Source: an uncultured Oscillospiraceae bacterium (lineage in GTDB: Bacteria > Bacillota > Clostridia > Oscillospirales > Oscillospiraceae). Taken from it: a stretch of DNA of 41,877 nucleotides. The stretch is taken from assembly GCA_947632155.1 (NCBI GenBank), contig CANROF010000019.1, positions 1 to 41,877 on the forward strand, given 5' to 3'. Positions 1 to 7,586 of the stretch are shown here, one piece after another. The notes under the pieces were generated by a model. That model searched no databases, was not told where the DNA came from, and saw nothing but the letters and a program-made list of their open reading frames with translations. Made by a program: the position numbers and the translations under genes. The first letter of the stretch is position 1, and each line of letters begins with the position of its first letter.

Positions 1-39
1 TTTCGCAAAATTCAGCGAAAATTTCCCGCACGTTCCCCT

Positions 40-71
40 TGTCGGAAAAGCCCGTCAGGGCTTTTTCGACA
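40..71. terminator. hairpin downstream of the GH3 gene, bidirectional terminator-like
   Basis: The arms TGTCGGAAAAGCCC and GGGCTTTTTCGACA pair around a GTCA loop. The arms hold A and T runs, so the structure could end transcripts on either strand. It lies just past the GH3 stop codon and the second hairpin at 76-106, so it probably ends the minus-strand UvrA-like/GH3 unit. The remaining bases 1-39 show no gene. Confidence 0.5.
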
Positions 72-75
72 GGCT

Positions 76-106
76 GCCGCGCCCTCCGTTTTTCGGAGGG
101 CGCGGC
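76..106. terminator. GC-rich perfect hairpin after the GH3 stop
   Basis: Two perfect 13-base arms (GCCGCGCCCTCCG and its complement) flank a five-base loop. There is no T run directly after it on the minus strand, so by itself it is a weak intrinsic terminator. Together with the hairpin at 40-71 it makes a double stem at the end of the minus-strand transcript. It could also be an RNA 3'-end stabiliser. Confidence 0.45.
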
Positions 107-116
107 GGCCGTGATC

Positions 117-2621
117 CTATTTTCCGTTTTCAGCCGTTGGGGCTTTGGTTTTTTCGCCGATTTTCGCTTTCAGGATGAAGCTCAGGACGTTTTTGGCGGA
201 GCGCTGGAGCTCCCCGCGGGTGAGGCCGTCGGGCAGGGACAGGGCTTTTAAGTGGGCGCTGTCGAATTTAAACTCTCCCGCGGTCCTGGTGAGCTCCCCG
301 GGCATCAGCACGTCCACCTGGGCGCGGGTGCGGTAGGCGTTGTCCTCGATGTTGGGAAATTCCGGCATTTTGTCCCGCCGCATCCACCAGTCGGTGACGA
401 CGCTGCCCTCATAGCCCCAGTCGCCCCGCAAGACCGTGGTCACCAGGTCATAGTTATAGTGGCTCCAGACGCCGTTTATCTTGTTGTAGCTGGTCATTAT
501 GCACATGGGCCGGCCCTCGCGGACGCAGTACTCGAAGTTTTTAAGGTAGATCTCCCGCAGCGCCCGCATGGAGACGCGGCTGTCGTTATGATTCCGGTTG
601 ACCTCCTGGTTGTTGCAGGCGAAGTGCTTGGGGCAGGCCGAGGCCCCGCCGGCCTGTATCCCCCGGACCGCCGCGGCGGCGGTGCGGCCGGAGAGCATGG
701 GGTCCTCGGAGTAGTACTCAAAGTTCCTGCCGCACAGGGGGCTGCGGTGGATGTTCATCCCCGGGGAGAGCACCACGTCCACGCCGAAGTGCCGGGCCTC
801 CTCCCCTATCTTCCTGAAAACGCGCTCCGTGAGCTCCGTGTTCCAGGCGCAGGCGATGGCGGTGCCGCAGGGCAGGAGCGTCGTGAAGCGTCGCACGCGG
901 AGGCCCGCCGGGCCGTCGGCGGTGATCACCGGCGGTATGCCCCGGGAGCGCAGCGCCTGCGTTATGCCGCCGAAGGCCCCGGCGTTGCCGGGGGTGCCGA
1001 GGGCCGAGCCCATCTTCCCCTCTCCCCGGGTGAGGTTAATGAGGTCCTCGTCGGAGAGGGAGGCGATAAAATCGTCCAGCGGCGCTCTTCCCGCCCGGAC
1101 GTCCTCAAAGCTTATCTCCCCCGCGCCGGAGGCGGCAAGCTCCGGGGGGAGGCCGTCGAGAATGCGCTGTCTGAGGTCCCGGGCGCCCCGGGGGATCTCC
1201 GCCGCCGGGAGCTCCGGGCCGTCAAGGGCCGGGGAGATCCTGTAGGAGCCCAGGGGGTAGAGGGCCTTGAAGACATTTTTCTCCTCCGGTACGCACGCCT
1301 CGGCGCAGCGCTCCACCACACGAGTCTCCGGGACGGTCAGCGTCCACCGGTCCCCCTCCGAGGCGCCGTCCGGGGCCAGGATGAAGTCGTAGTCCCCGGC
1401 CTCCAGCACAAAGCAGCTCCGGTTCCCCGTGACGCCGGCGTCGTCAAAGGAGGCAAAATCGCTGAACGGAACGGAGATGTTCAGCGTCTCCGTCTCCCCC
1501 GGGGCCAGAAGGCCGGTCTTTTTAAACCCGGCCAAAACCCGCGCCGGCTTGCCCAGGCGCCCCTGCGGGGCGCGGACGTAGACCTGCGCCGTCTCCTTCC
1601 CCGGGACGGGGCCGGTATTTTTGACCGCGGCCGTGAGCTCCACGCCCTCCGGCGTCCCGGCGGCGCTCAGGAGCTTCCTCTCAAACGTCGTGTACGAAAG
1701 CCCGAAGCCGAAGGGATACAGGACCCGCTCCGGGGCGAAGGTGGAAAAATACCGGTAGCCCACGTAGATGTCCTCGGCGTAGTTGTTGAAGTCCCTCCCG
1801 CCGAAGTTTGCGGAGGAGGGGTAGTCCTCATACCGCCGGGCCACGGTGTCCGAAAGCCTCCCGGAGGGGTTGACCCTCCCCGAGAGCACGTCCGCCAGGG
1901 CGTTCCCGCTCTCCTGCCCCAACTGCCAGGCGCAGAGGATGGCGGAGAGGGGGTATTCCTCCGTAAAGGACATGTCGATGATGTTGCCGCAGTCCAGCAC
2001 CAGCACCGTCCGGTCAAATTCCGCCGTCACCTTTCGGAGCATGTCCCGCTCCAGGGCGGTGAGATAGTAGCTGCCCTCCTCCAGCCTGTTCTCCCGGTCC
2101 TCCCCGGCGGCCCGGCCGATTAGGATAAGGGCGGTATCCGCCCGCTCCCGGGCCTCCCGGACGGTCCTGTCCGAGAGGGGCATCTCCGGGTGGCTGTAGG
2201 GCCAGTGGCCCCAGAAGCCCTCCTGGGCCTGGTTCTCCGGCTGCTCGCACCAGTCCTCCACGAGCTTCCGGAGGGGCCGGTCATACTCGATCCCCGCGCC
2301 CTCCAGCCCCTCAAAGAGTCCCACGGTGTAGGGCGGGTGGACGTCCCCGCCGGAGCCGTAGCCCACGTAGAACCAGTCGTGCTGGACGCGGCCGAAGATT
2401 GCCAGCCTCCGGCCCGGGCGGAGCGGCAGGACGCCGTTCTCGTTCCTGAGCAGAACGATGCCCTCCCCGGCCAGCTCCCGCAGAGTCTCCGGCATACCGG
2501 GCGTTATGTAGCGGCCGCCGCCGGCGCCGTTCTCCTCCTGGGCAAGGCCGGAGCCCATCATCCTGTTCATAAAGAGGTTGACCTGTCCCGCCGCCCATTT
2601 TTTCAAAGCGCTCTTTTTCAT
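117..2621 (-). CDS. Glycoside hydrolase family 3 beta-glycosidase, inverted domain order
   Basis: This 834-residue protein is a GH3 enzyme that should remove beta-linked sugars such as glucose or xylose from the non-reducing end. The usual order is reversed: the alpha/beta sandwich domain comes first (about 50-310, ending in the YPFGFGLSYT motif), then a fibronectin III-like domain (about 320-420), and the TIM barrel last (about 505-800). The barrel keeps the KHFACNNQE, RNFEYYSEDP and VVTDWW motifs, and D744 in the last is the expected nucleophile. E174 in GEDREN is a candidate acid/base. Inverted GH3 enzymes are known from rumen clostridia. No signal peptide is seen, so it probably acts in the cytoplasm on imported oligosaccharides. 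It follows the UvrA-like gene by 46 bp, with GGGAGGGAC before its ATG. The substrate cannot be told from sequence. Confidence 0.9.
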   Translation of the reverse strand: MKKSALKKWAAGQVNLFMNRMMGSGLAQEENGAGGGRYITPGMPETLRELAGEGIVLLRNENGVLPLRPGRRLAIFGRVQHDWFYVGYGSGGDVHPPYTVGLFEGLEGAGIEYDRPLRKLVEDWCEQPENQAQEGFWGHWPYSHPEMPLSDRTVREARERADTALILIGRAAGEDRENRLEEGSYYLTALERDMLRKVTAEFDRTVLVLDCGNIIDMSFTEEYPLSAILCAWQLGQESGNALADVLSGRVNPSGRLSDTVARRYEDYPSSANFGGRDFNNYAEDIYVGYRYFSTFAPERVLYPFGFGLSYTTFERKLLSAAGTPEGVELTAAVKNTGPVPGKETAQVYVRAPQGRLGKPARVLAGFKKTGLLAPGETETLNISVPFSDFASFDDAGVTGNRSCFVLEAGDYDFILAPDGASEGDRWTLTVPETRVVERCAEACVPEEKNVFKALYPLGSYRISPALDGPELPAAEIPRGARDLRQRILDGLPPELAASGAGEISFEDVRAGRAPLDDFIASLSDEDLINLTRGEGKMGSALGTPGNAGAFGGITQALRSRGIPPVITADGPAGLRVRRFTTLLPCGTAIACAWNTELTERVFRKIGEEARHFGVDVVLSPGMNIHRSPLCGRNFEYYSEDPMLSGRTAAAAVRGIQAGGASACPKHFACNNQEVNRNHNDSRVSMRALREIYLKNFEYCVREGRPMCIMTSYNKINGVWSHYNYDLVTTVLRGDWGYEGSVVTDWWMRRDKMPEFPNIEDNAYRTRAQVDVLMPGELTRTAGEFKFDSAHLKALSLPDGLTRGELQRSAKNVLSFILKAKIGEKTKAPTAENGK

Positions 2622-2667
2622 GAGTAAGTCCCTCCCCGCGGTTTTGGAATTCTTTTCAATTTATACA

Positions 2668-5166
2668 TTAAATATACCTGCCCGTGACGCTCTCAGGGCA
2701 CGCCTTTATGTCCTCCGGCGTGCCGCAGGCGATAACGCGGCCTCCGTGTATGCCGCCGCCGGGGCCCATGTCAACCACGTAATCGGCGGACCGTATGACG
2801 TCCAGGTCGTGCTCGATGACGACAACGGTGGCGCCCCGGGCCGTCAGGCTCCGGAACACGTCCAAAAGTGTCCTCACATCCAGCGGGTGGAGGCCGATGG
2901 TGGGCTCGTCAAAGGCAAAGACGGTGTCCTCCTGTCCCCGGCCCATCTCCCCGGCCAGCTTGAGCCTTTGGGCCTCGCCGCCGGAAAGGCCCGGCGTCTC
3001 CTCCCCCAGGGTCAGATACCCCAGCCCCAAGTCGTGGAGCACCGAAAGCCGCCGCTCCACATTGGGCAGGTCCCGGCAGGCCCTCAGCGCCTCGTCCACG
3101 CTCATGTCCATGAGCTCCGGGAGCGACCGGCCCTCCCCGCCCTTTTTGGGGACGCGCTTTATGAGATACGTCTCTTTGGAGTACCGGGAACCCCGGCATT
3201 CCGGGCAGGGGATGTCCACATCCGGCAAAAACTGCACGTCCAGGCTGATGGTCCCCGTGCCGTCGCACACGGGACAGCGGAGCCTCCCCGTGTTGTAGGA
3301 AAAGTCCCCGGCGTTATAGCCCCGGCGCTTCGCCTCCGGGGTCCGGGCGTAGGCTTTTCTCAGCTCGTCGTGGACGTCGGCGTAGGTGGCCACGGTGGAG
3401 CGCACGTTAATGCCGATGGGAGTGGCGTCGATGAGCTTCACGTTTTTTATGCCCGGGGCCTCGACGCTCTTCACGTGGGCCGGAAGCTCCGCGCCGGAAA
3501 TGAGGCTCTCCAGCGCCGGAACAAGGCTCTCCAGGACCATGGTGGTCTTGCCGGAGCCGGACACGCCGGTGACGGCGATGAGCCGCCCCTTTGGAAGCTC
3601 CACCCTCAGCGGCCGGACGGTGTGGATCTCGTCCGTCGTGAGCCGAAACGTCCCCAGCGCGAAGATCTCCCCCCGGGAAAGCCCGCTTTTTGTGCCGGCG
3701 CTCTCCCTTCCCGCTAAAAACGGGCCTATTTTCGAGTCCGGGTCCCGCAGGATTCGGGAAAGCCCGCCCTGGGCGATGATACTGCCGCCCTTGGCCCCGG
3801 CCTCCGGGCCCAGCTCGATGAGGTAGTCCGCGTGGGACAGGATAGCGGTGTCGTGGTCCACCAATATGACGGAGTTCCCGTCGGCCAGAAGGTCGTCCAT
3901 GACGCCGGTGACGCCCTCGATATTCTTGGGGTGCAGGCCGATGGAGGGCTCGTCCAGCACATAGAGCACCCCGGTGGTGCGGTTGCGCACGGCTCGGGCA
4001 AGCTGCATCCTCTGCCGCTCCCCGGTGGAGAGGGTGGAGGCCTCCCGGTCCAGGGTCAAATACGAAAGCCCCAGGTCCATAAGGCGCCTGGCGGCGTGGC
4101 TGAAGGACTCGACGATGCTCTCCGCCATGGGCCGCATCTCCTCCGGCAGGGACCCGGGCACGCCCTCCACCCAGAGGGCCAGGTCCGAGAGCGTCATCCG
4201 GCAGGCCTCCGAAAGGGGGATGCCCCGTAAAAGCGGCGCCCGGGCGGCGTCCGACAGGCGGCTCCCGCCGCACTCCGGGCAGGGGCAGGTCTTGAGGAAT
4301 TTTTCCACCCGCTTCATGCCCTTCTCGTCCTTCACGTGGGAGAGGGCGTTTTCCACGGTGTAGACGGCGTTATAATAGGTGAAGTCCATCTCCCCGGCGG
4401 TGTTGGTCTTTTCGTTGTGGTAGAGCAGATGGTATTTTTTCGCCTCCCCGTGCAGGACCGCCTCCCGCTCCCGTTCAGTGAGCTCCCGGAAGGGCACGTC
4501 GGTGCGCACGCCCAGGTGGTCCCGGGCGATGTCCTTCATAAGCGACCACATCAGCGTCTGCCAGGGCGCCACGGCCCCCTGGTCGATGGTGAGGGAGTCG
4601 TCCGGGACAAGGGTGGACTCGTCCACGGTCCTCACCGTCCCGGTGCCGTCACAGCGGCGGCAGGCCCCGGCGGAGTTGAAGGCCAGGTCCTCCGCGCCGG
4701 GGGCGAAGAAGCGCTCCCCGCACTCCGGACACGTAAGCTCCAGCCCCGCCGCCACGTTGAGGGACGGCGGGACATAGTGCCCGTTGGGACACCTGTGGGA
4801 GGCAAGGCGGGAGTACATGAGCCGCAGGGAGTTTAAAAGCTCCGTCCCGGTGCCGAAGGTGCTGCGTATCCCCGGGACCCCCGGCCGCTGCCGCAGGGCC
4901 AGCGCCGCCGGGACGTAGAGGATCTCGTCCACCCGGGCTTTCTCCGCCTGGGTCATGCGCCGGCGGGTGTAGGTGGACAGGGACTCCAGATACCGCCTGG
5001 ACCCCTCGGCGTACAGCACGCCCAGGGCCAGGGAGGATTTTCCGGAGCCGGAGACGCCGGCGATGCCCACGATCTTGTTGAGAGGGATGTCAACGTCGAT
5101 GTTTTTGAGGTTGTGGACCTTTGCCCCGCGCACCTCGATGCGTTGGGGGACGGTGTTGTCTGACAT
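2668..5166 (-). CDS. UvrA-like ABC ATPase (class II, UvrA2/DrrC type)
   Basis: The 832-residue protein has two ABC ATPase halves of the UvrA kind. Each has a Walker A (GVSGSGKSS near the N-terminus and GVSGSGKTT in the middle), a signature ([16 protein letters not shown]) and a Walker B ([20 protein letters not shown]). Cysteine pairs of the CxxC type mark zinc modules in both halves. Repair UvrA is about 940 residues; the shortfall fits class II UvrA proteins, which lack most of the UvrB-binding region and occur as second copies, some tied to resistance to DNA-binding drugs. It probably binds DNA but may not load UvrB. The start is the ATG after ACGGAGATT. The gene leads a minus-strand pair with the GH3 gene, and nothing links the two functionally. 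I would not call it uvrA. Confidence 0.88.
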   Translation of the reverse strand: MSDNTVPQRIEVRGAKVHNLKNIDVDIPLNKIVGIAGVSGSGKSSLALGVLYAEGSRRYLESLSTYTRRRMTQAEKARVDEILYVPAALALRQRPGVPGIRSTFGTGTELLNSLRLMYSRLASHRCPNGHYVPPSLNVAAGLELTCPECGERFFAPGAEDLAFNSAGACRRCDGTGTVRTVDESTLVPDDSLTIDQGAVAPWQTLMWSLMKDIARDHLGVRTDVPFRELTEREREAVLHGEAKKYHLLYHNEKTNTAGEMDFTYYNAVYTVENALSHVKDEKGMKRVEKFLKTCPCPECGGSRLSDAARAPLLRGIPLSEACRMTLSDLALWVEGVPGSLPEEMRPMAESIVESFSHAARRLMDLGLSYLTLDREASTLSTGERQRMQLARAVRNRTTGVLYVLDEPSIGLHPKNIEGVTGVMDDLLADGNSVILVDHDTAILSHADYLIELGPEAGAKGGSIIAQGGLSRILRDPDSKIGPFLAGRESAGTKSGLSRGEIFALGTFRLTTDEIHTVRPLRVELPKGRLIAVTGVSGSGKTTMVLESLVPALESLISGAELPAHVKSVEAPGIKNVKLIDATPIGINVRSTVATYADVHDELRKAYARTPEAKRRGYNAGDFSYNTGRLRCPVCDGTGTISLDVQFLPDVDIPCPECRGSRYSKETYLIKRVPKKGGEGRSLPELMDMSVDEALRACRDLPNVERRLSVLHDLGLGYLTLGEETPGLSGGEAQRLKLAGEMGRGQEDTVFAFDEPTIGLHPLDVRTLLDVFRSLTARGATVVVIEHDLDVIRSADYVVDMGPGGGIHGGRVIACGTPEDIKACPESVTGRYI

Positions 5167-5214
5167 ATGAATAATCTCCGTCTATGAAATGAGCCCGGGG
5201 GCCTTTGGGTACAG

Positions 5215-5438
5215 TATACCATACCCGCAAAGCGGGGATGGTATATTCGCCATGTTTTTCGGTTCCCGGCGAAGCCGGGGAGAAAAACGGCGTTAAATCA
5301 AGGATAATATCCGCTCATGCGGACATTATACCATACCCGCAAAGCGGGGATGGTATATTCGCCATGTTTTTCGGTTCCCGGCGAAGCCGGGGAGAAAAAC
5401 GGCGTTAAATCAAATATAATATCCGCTCATGCGGATAT
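5215..5438. repeat. Tandem duplication of a 112-bp unit with three hairpins
   Basis: Copy 1 runs 5215-5326 and copy 2 runs 5327-5438, with only three differences seen between them. Each unit holds three inverted repeats: ATACCAT-a-CCCGC with its partner, TCCCCGGC with GCCGGGAA, and ATAATATCCGC with GCGGATATTAT. It fills most of the gap between the UvrA-like gene and the TIR gene, which are divergent. It encodes no convincing protein. It looks like a structured mobile or regulatory repeat duplicated in place. Confidence 0.85.
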
Positions 5439-5483
5439 TATAGCATAGATGAAAAGGTTTTTGGCAAAAAATTTAATAAAACC

Positions 5484-5513
5484 TGTTCAAAATTTATTCC
5501 GCTATGATATAAT
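5484..5513 (+). promoter_or_regulatory. Extended -10 promoter of the TIR-LRR gene
   Basis: A perfect TATAAT at 5508-5513 is preceded by TGA (TG-n extended -10) at 5505-5507. The -35 region at 5484-5491 is poor (TGTTCAAA), which fits an extended -10 promoter or one needing an activator. The expected start near 5520 leaves a leader of about 36 bases with AGAGGGGG before the ATG at 5556. Confidence 0.6.
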
Positions 5514-5555
5514 AACGTTTATAGACAAAACCCACAGCACGAAAGAGGGGGAACC

Positions 5556-7574
5556 ATGGCAAAAAGTGAAGAGATTCTGGGCGTTGCGCCCTACAACGGG
5601 ACCGAGGACTACATATTCATCAGCTACAGCCACCGGGATACGGACACCGTCCTGCCCATCCTCCGGCGCATGAAGGAGGCCGGATACAGATTTTGGTATG
5701 ACGAGGGCATTGACCCCGGCTCTGAGTGGCCGGAGTCCATCGCCGACCACCTGAGCCGCGCCAGGGTGTGCCTGGCGTTCATGTCCGCCACCTCCCTGGC
5801 GTCCCAGAACTGCCGGCGGGAGATCAACTTCGCCCTGTCGCGCAACTTAGACTTCCTCTCCGTCATCTTAGAGCCCGTGGAGATGAGCCCGGGGATGGAG
5901 ATGCAAATCTCCACCTACCAGTCGATCCTGCGCTACAAGTATAAGAGCGGCGAGCAGTTTTTGGAAAGGCTCCTGGGCGTGGAGCTGCTTTCCCCCTGCC
6001 GTGAGGTCCCGGCGGAGACGCCCGGCCAGGTCCCCGCGGCCCAGGCACCCGCCGCCCCGGCCCCCGCGGTCAGCCCCGCGCCAAAGAGCGTCCCCAAGGT
6101 CAAAAGGCCCCCGGAGAAGGCACCCTCCGCCGGGAAAACCGGCAAGAAGAAGCGCCTTCCCCTCCTTCTCGGCGGGGCGGTCCTGGCGCTGGCGCTTATC
6201 ATCGTCGTCGCCGTGGCCTTCTCCGGCGGAGGCGGCGGCTCGGGCCGCACGGCCACGGTGGGCGGGACGATTTTGACCGACTCCTCCTCCAACGTGAAGC
6301 TGGAGGGACTGCGGCTCACCGCCCCGGAGCTGGAGGAGCTGGCGAAATTCGAAAAATGCACCACGCTCACCCTCACCGGCTGTACCTTTGAGGACAGCGC
6401 CGAGAAGAAGCTGGGGGGCTTTGCAAGCCTCCGAACGGTGAAGCTCACGGACTGCCGGGGGCTTACGGACCTCTCCTGGGCGGCGGATTTGGAGCTATAC
6501 GGTCTGACCGTCACCGGCTGCGGCATGGACGATGACGTGATGGCCACGCTGACAGGCGGCAGCTTTACAAATCTCGACCTCGGCGGGAACGGGCTGACGC
6601 GCATCCCGGTTCTCGACAACGCCGGGAAGATCACCGCCCTGACGCTGGACGGCAACCCCCTGGGCTCCGTCAAGGACCTGGAGGGCTGGACGTCCCTCCG
6701 GGAGCTTTCCGTCTCCGGCTGCTCTCTCACCGGCCTCGACGGGCTCCAGGGCCACCAGAAGCTGACCTCCCTTTGCGCTGGGGACAATGCCATTACGGAC
6801 CTTACGCCCATCGCGGACCTCATCTACCTTGAGACTCTGGACCTGAAAAACAACCAGGTCGCCACCTTAGAGCCCCTTCAGTATTGCGAAAAGCTGAGGA
6901 CCGTGTCCCTCCGCGGGAACACGGAGCTTTTGGGCGTGGGGACGTTGGCGAAGAGCGCCGGGACCCTCTCAAGGCTGGACGTCAGCGGCGTCCGGTCCGT
7001 CACCAGCCTTGATTTCCTCGCGGCCGGCTCCTCCCTCACCTTCCTCTACGCCGAGAACTGTGCCCTTACAAATCTCAAGGGGCTGGAGGACCACGCGGGG
7101 CTCATCGAGGCGGCGTTTCCGGGGAACGGCATCGACGACATCTCGGCCCTGCGGGACAAGCCGAAGCTGAGGTACCTGGACCTCTCCCGCAACGCCCTGA
7201 CGGCGCTTCCGGACCTGGGGACCACCTTCTCGGAGGGGTCCAGCCCCAGGCTGGTGCTCTCCGGCAACGGCCTTACTTCTCTCGCAAATCTGCCGGACGT
7301 CAGCTTTTTCGGGCTCCTGCTGGACGGCAACCCCCTGACTGACCTCTCCCCCCTTGCGGGAGCGCGCGGGACGTATCTGGCCTTCGACTGCGGCGAAGGC
7401 GTGTCCCTGGAGGGGCTCCGGGAGACGGGATTTTCCACCTTCTGGGTCACGGACCTGCATCTGAGCCAGCAGGCGGACCTTGAGGGGCTGGGGCACACGG
7501 TGAATTACATGACCTCCCAGGAGGCTTTCCAGAAGCTGGACGGGTATTACTCCAGCGCACAGCCCGATTTTTAA
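5556..7574 (+). CDS. TIR domain - transmembrane - leucine-rich repeat protein
   Basis: The 672-residue protein begins with a TIR domain (about 17-140). It shows the DYIFISYSHRD start, the FWYDEGIDPGSEW segment and NCRREI, in which E89 sits where TIR NADases keep their catalytic glutamate. A Pro/Ala-rich linker (about 150-190) and a basic patch (KTGKKKR) lead into one membrane helix (201-222). The basic patch places the TIR domain in the cytoplasm. A glycine run follows, then about 400 residues of leucine-rich repeats (for example LETLDLKNNQV, LRYLDLSRNAL), which would lie outside the membrane. This is a mirror image of Toll-like receptors, where the LRR part is N-terminal. Bacterial TIR domains commonly cut NAD+ in immune signalling. 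The next gene follows 12 bp later and is probably a functional partner. The ligand and the enzymatic activity are untested. Confidence 0.9.
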   Translation: MAKSEEILGVAPYNGTEDYIFISYSHRDTDTVLPILRRMKEAGYRFWYDEGIDPGSEWPESIADHLSRARVCLAFMSATSLASQNCRREINFALSRNLDFLSVILEPVEMSPGMEMQISTYQSILRYKYKSGEQFLERLLGVELLSPCREVPAETPGQVPAAQAPAAPAPAVSPAPKSVPKVKRPPEKAPSAGKTGKKKRLPLLLGGAVLALALIIVVAVAFSGGGGGSGRTATVGGTILTDSSSNVKLEGLRLTAPELEELAKFEKCTTLTLTGCTFEDSAEKKLGGFASLRTVKLTDCRGLTDLSWAADLELYGLTVTGCGMDDDVMATLTGGSFTNLDLGGNGLTRIPVLDNAGKITALTLDGNPLGSVKDLEGWTSLRELSVSGCSLTGLDGLQGHQKLTSLCAGDNAITDLTPIADLIYLETLDLKNNQVATLEPLQYCEKLRTVSLRGNTELLGVGTLAKSAGTLSRLDVSGVRSVTSLDFLAAGSSLTFLYAENCALTNLKGLEDHAGLIEAAFPGNGIDDISALRDKPKLRYLDLSRNALTALPDLGTTFSEGSSPRLVLSGNGLTSLANLPDVSFFGLLLDGNPLTDLSPLAGARGTYLAFDCGEGVSLEGLRETGFSTFWVTDLHLSQQADLEGLGHTVNYMTSQEAFQKLDGYYSSAQPDF

Positions 7575-7586
7575 GGAGGCGGCAAA

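Noticed and set aside
252-2123. A 623-residue open frame on the plus strand opposite the GH3 gene.
   Set aside because: It is the reverse complement of a clear GH3 enzyme in GC-rich DNA and shows biased, repetitive composition with no domain.
5205-5408. A small open frame inside the 112-bp tandem units.
   Set aside because: Its protein is just the translated repeat, and no ribosome site precedes it.
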